From NCBI GenBank assembly GCA_963793785.1, contig CAWCBH010000003.1, positions 1,240,001-1,304,000 on the forward strand: DNA of 64,000 nt, written 5' to 3'. Below are positions 31,962-40,561 of the stretch, piece after piece. The notes under the pieces are model-generated. The model was given only the letters and a program-made list of their open reading frames with translations, did not search any database and was not told the origin of the DNA. This stretch comes from CAWCBH01 sp963793785 (lineage in GTDB: Bacteria > Actinomycetota > Thermoleophilia > Solirubrobacterales > 70-9). The stretch's first letter is position 1. Each line of letters opens with the position of its first letter. A program made the translations under genes and the position numbers.

Positions 31962-34900
31962 TCATGCGGCCATCACTCCGGGGCCGAGCAGCACGTCGAG
32001 CTCCGCCCGCAAACCGCTCGAGGGCCGCACCCGGTAGTCGGGCCCGAAGCGCAGGCGCCGCATCCCGTCGCGCGTCTGCATCTCCAGCAGCACCTCGGTG
32101 TCGCCCTGGAAGTGCTCGAAGACCGCCTTCAGGTCGTCGACCAGCGCCGGACGGAAGTCGGCCGCGTTGATGCGCAGGGTCAGCGGCCCCTGCGGCCGGG
32201 CGGCGGTCGCCGAGCGCTCGATCTCCGCCTGGTCGGGCTCGAAGCGCTCGGCCTCCTGGACGATCAGCTTCGTCTCGCCGCGCTCCTTGTGGTCCACCCG
32301 ACCGCGGACCAGGACGACCGCGTCGACGGCGATCACCTGCGCGCTCGCTGCTTCGTCGGCCTTGAAGACCAGCATCTCCACCTGTCCCTCGACGTCGTCG
32401 AGGGTCGCGAACATCATCTGGCCGCCGTTCTTGGTGCGGATCTTCTTCGCCTCGGCGACGATCCCGCCCACGGTCACCCAGGAGCCGTCGGGCCGCCCGG
32501 CCAGGTCCGCCAGCGAGCAGTCGACCCGGGCGCGAAGCGCCTCGCGGACCTCGGAGAGAGGGTGGGAGGAGAGATAGGTGCCCAGCATCTCCTTCTCCAG
32601 CGCCAGCAGCTCGCGTCGCTCGAACTCGGGGGCCGAGATCGGGGGGCGCTGCACAACCGACCCACCGGCGCCGGCCGCCTCACCGAAGTCGAAGATCGAG
32701 CCCTGCCCGAGCATCGCGTCCTCCTGGGACTTCTGCCCGGCCGATTGGGCGGCCGGCAGGGCCTCCAGCATCCCTCGCCGCGAGGACCCCGTCGAATCGA
32801 GGGCCCCGCACTTGATCAGGCACTCGATCGCCCGCTTGTTGACCGCCCTGCCGTCGACCCGCTCGCAGAAGTCCCAGAGGGTCTGAAACGGGGCCTCGTC
32901 GCGGGCACGGAGGATCGCCTCGACCGCCGCGTGGCCGACGTTCTTGACCGCGTCGAGCCCGAAGCGGATCGCCCGCTCGGAGACCGAGAAGCTGTGACCC
33001 GAGGAGTTGACGTCGGGCGGCAGCACCTCGATCCCCATCTCCTCGCAGCGGTTGACGAAGAAGGGGACCTTGTCCTTGGTGTTCATCACCGAGGAGATCA
33101 CCGCCGCCATGTACTCGGCCGGATAGTTGGCCTTCAGGTAGGCGGTCCGGTAGGCGATCAGCGCGTAGCAGGCGGCGTGGGACTTGTTGAAGCTGTAGTC
33201 GGCGGCGGCCTCCATCAGCGACCACAGGTTCTTCGCCACCCCGGGCTCGGTCCCCGAGTCCTGCATGCCGGACATGAACATGTCCTTCATCGTCGCCATC
33301 AGGTCGCGCTTCTTCTTGCCGATCGCCTTGCGGAGATCGTCGGCCTGGGCCGGGCTGAATCCGGCCATCCGCTTGGCGATCTCCATCAGCTGCTCCTGGT
33401 AGAGGACGCAGCCGTAGGTCGGCTCGGTGATCGGCCGTAGCCGCTCGTCGGGGATCCGGACCGTAGCCGGGTCGGCCTTGCCGCGGGCGTAGTCGGGGAT
33501 GTAGCGCATCGCTCCGGGGCGGTAGAGCGAGACCAGCGCGACGATGTCGTCGAACTCCGTCGGGCGGACCTTCTTCATCGCCTCCCGCATGCCCTCGGAC
33601 TCGAGCTGGAAGACCCCGGTCGAGTCTCCGGCGGCGAGCATCGCATAGGTCTTCGCGTCGTCCATCGGGATCGAGCCGATGTCCAGCTTCACGCCCCGCG
33701 AGCGCTCGACGATCTCGACCGCGTCCTCGATCACGTCGAGGTTGCGCAGGCCGAGGAAGTCCATCTTCAGCAGCCCGATCTCCTCGATCGGCCCCATCGA
33801 GTACTGGGTGACGATCTTGTAGGTGCGCTCGCTCTTGACGCCGTTCCCGTTTCCGTTCCCGTTTCCGATGCTCGCGCCCTTGTCCTCGGCGAGCTGCAGA
33901 GGGACGATCTGCTGTAGCGGCCGGTCGGCGATCACGACCGCCGCAGCATGGATCGAGTTGTTGCGGATGATGCCCTCGAGACCCTGCGCGACGTCGATGA
34001 TCCGCTTCGCGTCGGGCTCGGCGTCATAGGTCTGACGCAGGTCCTGCCCCGGCTTGAGGCAGTCCTCGAAGCGTGGGTTGCGGCCCATGATCGGCTCCGG
34101 GATCAGCTTCGCGAGCCGGTCGCCGGTGCCGTAGTCGAATCCCAGCACCCGGGCCGCGTCGCGGGTCGCGGCCCGCGGCGCCATCTTGCCGAAGGTGATG
34201 ATCTGCGCCACCGACTCGCGGCCGTACTTGTCGGCGACGTAGCGGATCACCCGCTCGCGGCCCCGGACCGAGAAGTCGATGTCGATGTCGGGCATCGACT
34301 TTCGCCCCGGGTTGAGGAAGCGCTCGAAGAGGAGATCGTTGGCCAGCGGGTCGATGTCGGTGATGTTGAGCGAGTAGGAGACGATCGAGCCGGCGGCCGA
34401 ACCGCGCCCGGGCCCGACCGCGATCCCGTTCTCCTTCGCGAAGCGGACGAAGTCCCAGACGATCAGGAAGTAGGACGCGAAGCCCATCTCCTCGATCACG
34501 CCCAGCTCGAGCTCGAGCCGCTCGCTCGCGGCCGCCGGAGGCGGGCTGCCGTAGCGGGCCTGCAGCCCCTCGGCGGCGATCCGCCGCAGCATCTGCGCCG
34601 GCTCCTCGCCGTCGGGGCTCGGGTAGCGAGGCAGGAGAAGGTTTCCGAGCTCGAGCTCGACGTTGCAGCGATCGGCGATCTCCAGCGTCATCGGCACCGC
34701 CTCCGGCCACTCCTCGAACGAGGCCGCCATCTCCTCCGGGCTCTTGAGGAAGAACTCGTTGCTGTCGAAGGTCAGCTTCGGTGCCTGCAGCGTCGACTTC
34801 GTCTGTACGCAGAGCAGCGCCGCGTGGTTGTCGTAGTCCTCGCGCCGCAGGTAATGGACGTCGGCGGTGCCGACGAGCGGGCGGCCGACCTCGCGGGCGA

Positions 34901-35483
34901 AGCGGACGATGCCCTCGTTGGCCTTCTGCTGCTCGGCGATGCCGTTCTTCTGCACCTCCAGATAGACCTGCTCGGGTCCGAAGGCCTGCAGGAGGTCGTC
35001 GAGGTGGGCGCGGGCGTCCTCGGGGCGGTCCTCGACCAGCCGGCGGCAAAAGCGCGACTGCAGGCAGCCGGTGAGGGCGATCACCCCGTCGGCGTGGCGG
35101 GCCAGCAACTCCAGGTCCACATTTGCCTTGCCGCGCGCAAAGCCCTCCAGGAAGGACGCCGAGCTGAGCTGGACCAGGTTCGAGAAACCGGTCTCGTCGG
35201 CGGCCAGCAGGGTCAGGTGGTTGCGCTCGTAACGGATCTGCTCCTTGACCGCGTGGCGGTCGTCGACGAGGTAGGCCTCGAGGCCGATGATCGGCTTGAT
35301 CCCGTGCGTTCGGCAGGCCTTGTAGAGATCGACGGCGCCGTTCATCACCCCGTGGTCGGTGAGTCCCAGCGCCGGCATTCCCAGCTCGGCCGCACGGGCC
35401 GCCATCGCGTCGATCTTGCAGGCGCCGTCGAGCAGCGAATACTCGCTGTGGGCGTGCAGGTGGACGGCGCTGGGGACGGTCAT
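31962..35483 (-). CDS. dnaE: DNA polymerase III alpha subunit (replicative polymerase)
   Basis: Catalytic subunit of the replicative polymerase, with an N-terminal PHP domain. 1173 aa. The PHP metal-site segments are HLHAHSEYSLLDGACKID and LTDHGVMNG. The polymerase active site contains PDIDIDFSVRGRERVIRYV after GPGRGSAAGSIVSY. The C-terminal OB-fold reads VTVGGIVAEAKKIRTKNGGQ. ATG 35483 places the start at the PHP domain; the longer upstream frame overlaps sixA. A low-complexity insert GNGNGNGNG encoded by a 12-bp repeat lies at about 33841-33868, in the region before KSERTYKIVTQYSMGP. It is the DnaE1 form rather than the error-prone DnaE2. Confidence 0.96.
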   Translation of the reverse strand: MTVPSAVHLHAHSEYSLLDGACKIDAMAARAAELGMPALGLTDHGVMNGAVDLYKACRTHGIKPIIGLEAYLVDDRHAVKEQIRYERNHLTLLAADETGFSNLVQLSSASFLEGFARGKANVDLELLARHADGVIALTGCLQSRFCRRLVEDRPEDARAHLDDLLQAFGPEQVYLEVQKNGIAEQQKANEGIVRFAREVGRPLVGTADVHYLRREDYDNHAALLCVQTKSTLQAPKLTFDSNEFFLKSPEEMAASFEEWPEAVPMTLEIADRCNVELELGNLLLPRYPSPDGEEPAQMLRRIAAEGLQARYGSPPPAAASERLELELGVIEEMGFASYFLIVWDFVRFAKENGIAVGPGRGSAAGSIVSYSLNITDIDPLANDLLFERFLNPGRKSMPDIDIDFSVRGRERVIRYVADKYGRESVAQIITFGKMAPRAATRDAARVLGFDYGTGDRLAKLIPEPIMGRNPRFEDCLKPGQDLRQTYDAEPDAKRIIDVAQGLEGIIRNNSIHAAAVVIADRPLQQIVPLQLAEDKGASIGNGNGNGNGVKSERTYKIVTQYSMGPIEEIGLLKMDFLGLRNLDVIEDAVEIVERSRGVKLDIGSIPMDDAKTYAMLAAGDSTGVFQLESEGMREAMKKVRPTEFDDIVALVSLYRPGAMRYIPDYARGKADPATVRIPDERLRPITEPTYGCVLYQEQLMEIAKRMAGFSPAQADDLRKAIGKKKRDLMATMKDMFMSGMQDSGTEPGVAKNLWSLMEAAADYSFNKSHAACYALIAYRTAYLKANYPAEYMAAVISSVMNTKDKVPFFVNRCEEMGIEVLPPDVNSSGHSFSVSERAIRFGLDAVKNVGHAAVEAILRARDEAPFQTLWDFCERVDGRAVNKRAIECLIKCGALDSTGSSRRGMLEALPAAQSAGQKSQEDAMLGQGSIFDFGEAAGAGGSVVQRPPISAPEFERRELLALEKEMLGTYLSSHPLSEVREALRARVDCSLADLAGRPDGSWVTVGGIVAEAKKIRTKNGGQMMFATLDDVEGQVEMLVFKADEAASAQVIAVDAVVLVRGRVDHKERGETKLIVQEAERFEPDQAEIERSATAARPQGPLTLRINAADFRPALVDDLKAVFEHFQGDTEVLLEMQTRDGMRRLRFGPDYRVRPSSGLRAELDVLLGPGVMAA

Positions 35484-35570
35484 CGGCGTCGGCCGGACTA
35501 TGCCAATCCCCGGGGACGCCCTCGTCGGCCTGATCTCGCTTTTGTCGCAGTTTCGGGCCCAAGCCTGGCT

Positions 35571-35576
35571 TAGGAT
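35571..35576 (+). promoter_or_regulatory. -10 box TAGGAT, leaderless start of sixA
   Basis: TAGGAT ends 6 nt before GTG 35583 with no Shine-Dalgarno between. It lies in the 99-nt divergent region shared with dnaE. Confidence 0.5.
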
Positions 35577-35582
35577 CCGATC

Positions 35583-36019
35583 GTGATCTACCTGCTCCGC
35601 CACGGCGACGCCGAGGACGGCGAGGGCATGCCGGACGCCGAGCGGCGCCTGACCGAGAAGGGGAAGCGCCAGTCCGCGGCCGCGGGCCGGGCCCTGGCGC
35701 GCTGGGGCTCGGCGATCGAGGCCTGCCTGACCAGCCCCAAGGTCCGGGCCGAGCAGACCGCGAGGCTCGCCTGCCGAGCCGCTCGGGACGTGGAGGTCGA
35801 GAGCTCGAGGCGCTGCGCGGCGGGGCTTTCGACGCGGCGGCGCTGGCTGCCGGCCGCGGCGAGTCGCTGCTGGTCGGCCACGAGCCGGACTTCTCGGACG
35901 AGGTGGCGCGCCTGACCGGCGCCAGCGCGAAGCTGAAGAAGGGCGGCGTGGCGGTGATCGACGGCTCGACGCTGGTGGCGCTGTTGCGGCCGAAGGAGCT
36001 GCGCGCGATCGGCGGCTGA
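35583..36019 (+). CDS. sixA: Phosphohistidine phosphatase SixA family, frameshifted
   Basis: Small histidine phosphatase (phosphoglycerate-mutase fold). The N-terminus has the catalytic RHG in MIYLLRHGDAEDGEGMPD and the SixA-type RRLTEKGKRQSAAAGRAL with LTSPKVRAEQTA. After about residue 72 the family sequence continues in another frame: EALRGGAFDAAALAAG, SLLVGHEPDFSDEVARL (second catalytic His) and KKGGVAVIDG, to TGA 36019. One missing base near 35798-35806 restores a 145-aa protein. The physiological substrate is unknown in actinobacteria. Confidence 0.82.
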
Positions 36020-36098
36020 CCGCCGATCCCCAAGCGCTTGAACGTCCGGGCTGCCCGCTATAGGCGGTACTGCAGGACGTCGGCAAGGGCGCGGCCGG

Positions 36099-37131
36099 CT
36101 AGCCGGCGCACACCCAGGCGCCGGGGCCCGAGTCGGCCCAGATCTGGGCCGCGATCTGGTCCTGCTGGTCCTTGGTGGCGTCCTGCGGGGCGCCCTCGCC
36201 TCCGTAGAGGTCCCAGGTCGAGGGAATGATCTGGTAGGCGCCGCCGGCACCGCTGCTCGGGTTGACGGCGCCGTAGTTGCCCCCCGACTCGCACATCACG
36301 ATGTAGGCCGGAATCGAGTAGGGCCCGCCGAGCCAGAGGCCGAGCTGCTCCTGCGCCGCCTGCTCGCTCGCCGCCTGCTCGGCGGCGGCGCGAGCGGCCT
36401 GGATGTCCTCGATCCAGCCGCCGATGTTGGCCCGCAGGGTCTCGATCGTCGCCATCCGCGAGGCGGCGACTGTCTGCAGCTCGGCGGCCTGCGCCGCCGC
36501 CGCGGCGCGAACGGCCGAGATCTCCTCTCGAGCCGAGGCGAGGCGAGCGTTGTAGGCGTCGGCGCGCGCCTTTGCGTCGCGCACCGCGGTCAGCTGCCGG
36601 CGCACGGCGTCGCGCACCTGCTCGACCCGCAGCGCAAGCCGGCTGTCGGCCTCCTCGATCGCGCGCACATAGTCGGCGGTCGCGATCAGCTCCTCGAAGC
36701 CGTCGGAGCTGAGCACAAGCTCCGCCATGTCGGGCGAGCCGCTCTTGTAGATCGCCACCAGGCGCCCTGCAAGCACCGTGCGGGCGCGCCGCAAGCGGCC
36801 GCTTCTCGATCGCAAGGTCGCGCCGCGAGCGCGTCACCGCGGCGCCGAGCTCGGCGGCCCGCTGCTCGCCGACCGCCAGCAACGCCGTCAGCTGCTGCTC
36901 GTGGGCCAGCGCCGCCGCCGCTTCCTGCTGGGCGGCCAGCAGCTGGGTCTGGTCCGCCTCCAGTTCCGCGGCCAGGGCGCCGGCCTGGGCTCGCGCGTCG
37001 TCGACCTTGTCCTGCAAGGCGCCGACGTCGGCCGCAGGGGCCGGGGTCGAAGCGATCAGCAGGCCTGCCAGCAGCAGCGCCAGGGCGCCGGCGCGAAGCC
37101 GGCGCGAAGAGGGCTTGTCATCGGGTGGCAC
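36099..37131 (-). CDS. Secreted Rpf/transglycosylase-like wall hydrolase with coiled coil, frameshifted
   Basis: Exported cell-wall lytic protein. GTG 37131 (AAGGAG 7 nt upstream) opens a signal peptide (about residues 10-34, ending PAPAA). A long Ala/Glu/Arg coiled coil of the CwlO/RipA type follows. The C-terminal resuscitation-promoting-factor-like lysozyme domain reads IPAYIVMCESGGNYGAVNP with the catalytic Glu in CESGG, then SGAGGAYQIIPSTWDLYGG and QIAAQIWADSGPGAW. An extra base in GGCC at 36797-36801 moves the frame between IEKR and RARTVLAGRLVAIYKSG; the restored length is 343 aa. The c-di-AMP riboswitch in its leader matches the known control of actinobacterial rpf genes. Confidence 0.85.
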
Positions 37132-37140
37132 TCGGCTGCT

Positions 37141-37283
37141 CCTTCGGGCGCCTACGGGGTTAGCTGTCGGGCTCGCGCCGAAGGAGTGGCGCTACTCTCG
37201 ATTCGCCCCTGCGGCCCGGCCTCGATGCCGTGACCGCCGCGGTTCCCCCGATCCCAGGATGGGAATTCGGCGGTGTCGAGCGC
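37141..37283 (-). ncRNA. c-di-AMP riboswitch (ydaO/yuaA leader)
   Basis: On the minus strand, directly before the Rpf-like gene, the conserved ydaO core elements appear in order: an AATTCCCATCC segment, GGGGGAACC (around 37241-37249), GGGGCGAATC (37200-37209), then GACAGCTAACCCCGTAGGCG (37149-37168), which is the hallmark 3' block. This family binds c-di-AMP and usually switches off wall hydrolases when c-di-AMP is high, linking wall turnover to osmotic and potassium state. A TAGCTT box upstream, at about 37289-37294, is a possible promoter. Boundaries are approximate. Confidence 0.9.
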
Positions 37284-37359
37284 GGAAGCTAGCTCAACTG
37301 TGAGCGAACGCTAACGGGTTGACGATAAGGCGGGCGCGATCTTGCAGCCCACGCCTGGG

Positions 37360-37518
37360 TCAGCCTTCGGAGACGTTGCGTGAGGCGGCCAGGTAGCCGC
37401 CGAGCAACAGCGCCACGACCCCGAATCCAAGCCCGACGCGCAGCTGGCGCCCGTAGCGGTAGAGGATCAGGGTCTTCACCGCCGTGACGACGATTCTGCC
37501 GATCAGCTTGTAGATCAT
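37360..37518 (-). CDS. 52-residue membrane protein coupled to argG
   Basis: A short gene whose ATG (37518) overlaps the argG stop in ATGA and has a strong GGAGG-type ribosome site (GGAGGAGGGAGG) just before it. The product starts MIYKLIGRIVVTAVKTL, has a basic segment YRYGRQLR, then one hydrophobic helix GLGFGVVALLLGGYLAA (about residues 29-45), and ends SRNVSEG. A second amphipathic helix may lie at the N-terminus. Function unknown. The perfect coupling and ribosome site make it very likely real in spite of its size. Confidence 0.75.
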   Translation of the reverse strand: MIYKLIGRIVVTAVKTLILYRYGRQLRVGLGFGVVALLLGGYLAASRNVSEG

Positions 37519-38792
37519 CCTCCCTCCTCCTTCCCGCGATTGCGGATCCTATGCGCCATCCGGCTCTGCAGCGAGAAGAGCTCGATGAAACCAGGGCTGG
37601 CAGCCTGCGAGAACTCGCCCCCCGACTCCCCGAAGCCGGCCAGCGAGCGGTCATAGAGCGCGTAGGGCGAGGATCGGCCGACCGGGGTCACCGACCCCTT
37701 GTAGAGCTTCAGGGTGATCTCGCCGCTGACGTGCCGGTTGGCCGACTCCATGTAGGCGTCGAGGTCCTCGCGCAGCGGCTCGTGCCAGAGCCCCGCGTAG
37801 CAGAGGTAGGCCCACTGGCGGTCGAGCTGGTGCTTGAAGTTGTTCTGGTGGATCGTCGAGACCAGCTTCTCCAGCTCCTGATGGGCGCTGAGCACGATCG
37901 CGGCCGCCGGCACCTCGTAGAGATCGCGCACCTTGAGGCCGACGATCCGGTCCTCGATGTGGTCGACGATGCCGACCCCGTGGCGCCGGCCGATCTCCCC
38001 CGCCCGTTCGAGCAGCGCCACCAGCCCGAGTCGCTCGCCGTCGAGCGACACCGGCCGCCCCGACTCGAAGCCGAGCCGCAGCAGCTGTGCTTCGTCGGGC
38101 GCCGCCTCGGGCCGGGTGACGAGCTGGAAGACGTCGTCGGCCGGCGGCGAGTCGAGGTCCTCGATGCCGCCTCCCTCCGAGGACCGGCCCCAGAGGTTGT
38201 CGTCGATCGAGTAGGGCGGCGCCTCGGTGCCGCCCTTGACCGGGATCCCGTGCTCCCGGGCGTAGGCGATCTCCTCCTCGCGGCCCATCCGCCAATCGCG
38301 CACCGGCGCGATCAGCTTCAGCCCCGGATCGAGCGTCGCCACGGTGGCCTCGAGGCGGACCTGGTCGTTGCCCTTCCCGGTGCAGCCGTGGGCGATCGTG
38401 TCGCAGCCGCTGGCCCGCGCGTGCTCGACGCCGAGCTTGGCGATCAGCGGCCGGCCCAGGGCGGTGAAGAGCGGATAGCCGCCGCCGTAGAGGCCGTTGG
38501 CCTTGATCGCCGGCAGCACGTATTCCTCGGCGAACTGCTCGCGGGCGTCGACGACGATCGCCTCCAGCGCGCCCAGGTCACGGGCCTTGCCGGTGATGAC
38601 CTCGTAGTCCTCGCCCGGCTGGCCGAGGTTGATCGTCAGGGTGACGATCTCGGCTTTGTAGGTCTCCTGGATCCAGCGCAGCATGACGCTGGTGTCGAGG
38701 CCGCCGGAATAGAGCAGCAGGACGCGTCCGACGTCCTCGGGGGTCGCCTGGTAGGACGCAACCGGGGCTGGGAAAACGGGCTCGTCGGCCAT
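37515..38792 (-). CDS. argG: Argininosuccinate synthase
   Basis: ATP-dependent ligation of citrulline and aspartate, the penultimate arginine step. 425 aa. The pyrophosphatase motif LLLYSGGLDTSVMLRW begins near residue 25. HGCTGKGNDQVRLE and the citrulline/aspartate motifs PYSIDDNLWGRSSEGG follow. ATG 38792 is preferred; a GTG at 38813 would add seven residues. It is separate from the argCJBD operon at 55-59 kb. The 52-residue gene follows with ATGA overlap. Confidence 0.96.
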   Translation of the reverse strand: MADEPVFPAPVASYQATPEDVGRVLLLYSGGLDTSVMLRWIQETYKAEIVTLTINLGQPGEDYEVITGKARDLGALEAIVVDAREQFAEEYVLPAIKANGLYGGGYPLFTALGRPLIAKLGVEHARASGCDTIAHGCTGKGNDQVRLEATVATLDPGLKLIAPVRDWRMGREEEIAYAREHGIPVKGGTEAPPYSIDDNLWGRSSEGGGIEDLDSPPADDVFQLVTRPEAAPDEAQLLRLGFESGRPVSLDGERLGLVALLERAGEIGRRHGVGIVDHIEDRIVGLKVRDLYEVPAAAIVLSAHQELEKLVSTIHQNNFKHQLDRQWAYLCYAGLWHEPLREDLDAYMESANRHVSGEITLKLYKGSVTPVGRSSPYALYDRSLAGFGESGGEFSQAASPGFIELFSLQSRMAHRIRNRGKEEGG

Positions 38793-38843
38793 CTTGGCGG
38801 CGAAGTCTCGCACGGAGCCTGAGGCCGCACCTGCCGGCGATGT

Positions 38844-38849
38844 CAGACT
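38844..38849 (+). promoter_or_regulatory. -10-like box CAGACT before sortase
   Basis: CAGACT ends 6 nt before GTG 38856. The first base departs from TANNNT, but the spacing equals that of the leaderless genes here. Confidence 0.35.
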
Positions 38850-38855
38850 GCACGC

Positions 38856-39536
38856 GTGCGGGCAGTCGCGCGGATCCTCTCGATCGCCCTGATCACCGCC
38901 GGGATGGTGGTGCTCGCCGACGTCGCCCTGACGCTTGCCTACCGGGAGCCGGTCTCGTCGATCTACGGGGCGATCAAGCAGAACGCCGCCGCCGATGAGC
39001 TGGAGGACCTCGAAACCCGCTTCCCGAGCGCAGCCGATCGGCGCGCGATCGCCCCGATCCGGGGCGAGCGGCGGCGGGTGCGAATCCTCGCCCGGCGCTT
39101 CGCCCGCCAGGCCGAGGAGGGCGACGCGATCGGGCGGATCCTGGCCCCGACGATGGACGACCTCGACGCGGTCGTCGTCCACGGCACCGACACCGGCAGC
39201 CTCCAGAAGGGCCCCGGGCACTACCCGCAGACCCCGTTCCCGGGCCAGGGAGGGACGATCGGCATCGCCGGGCACCGGACGACCTACCTGGCGCCCTTCC
39301 GTCATATCGACTCGGTCGACAAGGGCGACCGGATCGTGCTCGAGATGCCCTACGCCCGGCTCACCTACCGGGTTCAGAAGTCGGCGATCGTCGAACCGAG
39401 CCAGGTCGGCGTCGTGCGCCCGGTCGGTTATGAGCGCCTGGTCCTCAGCGCCTGCCACCCGCTCTACAGCGCAGCCGAGCGGTACATCATCTTCGCCGCT
39501 CTGAAGGGAGTCAGCCTCAGGGCGCCGGGGCGCTGA
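38856..39536 (+). CDS. Sortase (class E/D-like)
   Basis: Membrane-anchored transpeptidase that cuts LPXTG-type sorting signals and links the protein to the cell wall. 226 aa. The N-terminal helix at residues 8-28 is the anchor. The catalytic His140 lies in GIAGHRTTY, Cys200 in LVLSACHPL and Arg209 in AAERY. GTG 38856 is supported by the box 6 nt upstream. It converges with a three-gene operon whose first gene encodes a protein with an LPFTG sorting signal, the likely substrate. The class is judged only from overall length and motif style. Confidence 0.92.
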   Translation: MRAVARILSIALITAGMVVLADVALTLAYREPVSSIYGAIKQNAAADELEDLETRFPSAADRRAIAPIRGERRRVRILARRFARQAEEGDAIGRILAPTMDDLDAVVVHGTDTGSLQKGPGHYPQTPFPGQGGTIGIAGHRTTYLAPFRHIDSVDKGDRIVLEMPYARLTYRVQKSAIVEPSQVGVVRPVGYERLVLSACHPLYSAAERYIIFAALKGVSLRAPGR

Positions 39537-39894
39537 CGCCGCCGCCGCCCGAGTCCCCGCCCTCGGTCTCGGTCGTCTCCGTCGGCGTCGTCTCGGTCGT
39601 CTCCGGGGCCGTGGTGGGAGCGGTCTCCGTCGTCTCGGTGGTCTCCGGGATCGTCGTCGTGTCGGTCGCCGTCGGCGTCGCCGCGGTCTCGCCGGGATCC
39701 TCGGTCGCGAGCGGAGCTGCCGGCTCCGTTGTCGGGTCGCCGTCGTCTCCCCCGCCGGCGACGACGACCACCGCGATTATCAGCCCGACGATCACAGCAA
39801 GCAGGGCGGCGACCAGGAAGCGCGAGCCTGAGCCCCCGTCGGAAGGCTCCTCCGGCTCGGGGCCGCCCATCACCCGGGTGGGGTCCTCGTTCAT
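39517..39894 (-). CDS. Single-pass membrane protein with Thr/Glu/Pro-rich outer domain
   Basis: 125 aa. A cytoplasmic head of about 25 residues is followed by one hydrophobic helix (26-47) and an outer segment of about 78 residues that is almost wholly Thr, Glu, Pro and Ala with TTET-type repeats, ending in SGGGGVSAPAP. Such Thr-rich stalks are candidates for O-mannosylation, and GT39-like enzymes exist at 5.6-8.3 kb, but this link is inference. The start overlaps the stop of the upstream coiled-coil gene in ATGA. The 3' end overlaps the sortase gene by 20 nt, tail to tail. No family recognised. Confidence 0.72.
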   Translation of the reverse strand: MNEDPTRVMGGPEPEEPSDGGSGSRFLVAALLAVIVGLIIAVVVVAGGGDDGDPTTEPAAPLATEDPGETAATPTATDTTTIPETTETTETAPTTAPETTETTPTETTETEGGDSGGGGVSAPAP

Positions 39895-40556
39895 TCCTCC
39901 TCCGAGCCGAGCACGGCATCGAGGATCCGCGAGGCGTCCTCGACCCCCAGCTCGCCCTTGAGCCTGGTCTCGATCTGGGAGCGGCTGCTGCCCGCAACCG
40001 CCATCTGGATCGCCAGCAGGCGGGCGCCCGACAGCGACAGCTTCCCGGTCGAGGGATCCTCCTCCTCTGGCTTCCCGGTCGAGGGGTCCTCCCCTCGCTC
40101 GGCGGCGTCCCCGTCGGGCTGCACCGACCGCAGGCGGCTGGGCGCAGGCGACTCCGGAGCGGGCTCCGGCGGGGGCTGCTCGCGAACGGGCGGTGCCGGC
40201 TGAAGATGGGCTTCGCCGCCGACGCCGGCCGCCTCTTCGAGCTGGGCGCGGGCGTTGTCCAGCGCCGAGACCAGCGTCTCCAGCTGACCCCGGAGGGTCT
40301 CCGCACGATCGACCAGCGACTCGGTCAGCTCGGCGACAGCCCGGATTCGCTCCGCCGCGGCCCGATCGCTGTTGCGCCGCGACTCGTCGACGTAGCGGCG
40401 CGCCTCGGTCTCGGCGTCGTCGAGAATCCCCGCCGCCGCCCGCTCGACCGCCTCCACGATCGCGGTGACGCGCTGCGAGGTGCTCGACAGCCCTGGCGGG
40501 GGTGGAAGGCTCTCTCCCCCTGGCCGCTCGCCCTGCCCGGCGCCCCCTGTCGGCAT
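39891..40556 (-). CDS. Coiled-coil protein of unknown function with duplicated EDPSTGK unit
   Basis: 221 aa. An Ala/Glu/Arg-rich helical region (about residues 25-115) with TSQRVTAIVEAVERAAAGIL and AEARRY-like heptads resembles DivIVA- or ATP-synthase-b-type coiled coils. A Pro-rich linker follows, then two copies of EDPSTGK a few residues apart. The C-terminal domain of about 45 residues reads LSLSGARLLAIQMAVAGSSR and GVEDASRILDAVLGSEEE. Middle gene of the operon between the LPFTG protein (5 nt upstream) and the Thr-rich membrane protein (ATGA overlap). Probably a cytoplasmic scaffold for cell-envelope work; function not established. Confidence 0.7.
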   Translation of the reverse strand: MPTGGAGQGERPGGESLPPPPGLSSTSQRVTAIVEAVERAAAGILDDAETEARRYVDESRRNSDRAAAERIRAVAELTESLVDRAETLRGQLETLVSALDNARAQLEEAAGVGGEAHLQPAPPVREQPPPEPAPESPAPSRLRSVQPDGDAAERGEDPSTGKPEEEDPSTGKLSLSGARLLAIQMAVAGSSRSQIETRLKGELGVEDASRILDAVLGSEEE

Positions 40557-40561
40557 CTCGC

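Noticed and set aside
33948..35573. A 541-codon plus-strand frame opposite dnaE
   Set aside because: Shadow of dnaE on the antisense strand.
36019..36099. Third copy of the double-hairpin repeat between sixA and the Rpf-like gene
   Set aside because: Some GC palindromes occur, but the linker ACAGGC-GGTCA is absent.
39540..39700. Repeated GTCTC/GTCGTC units as a CRISPR-like or VNTR array
   Set aside because: They are the codons of the Thr/Glu-rich stalk in the 39517-39894 gene, without constant repeats or unique spacers.
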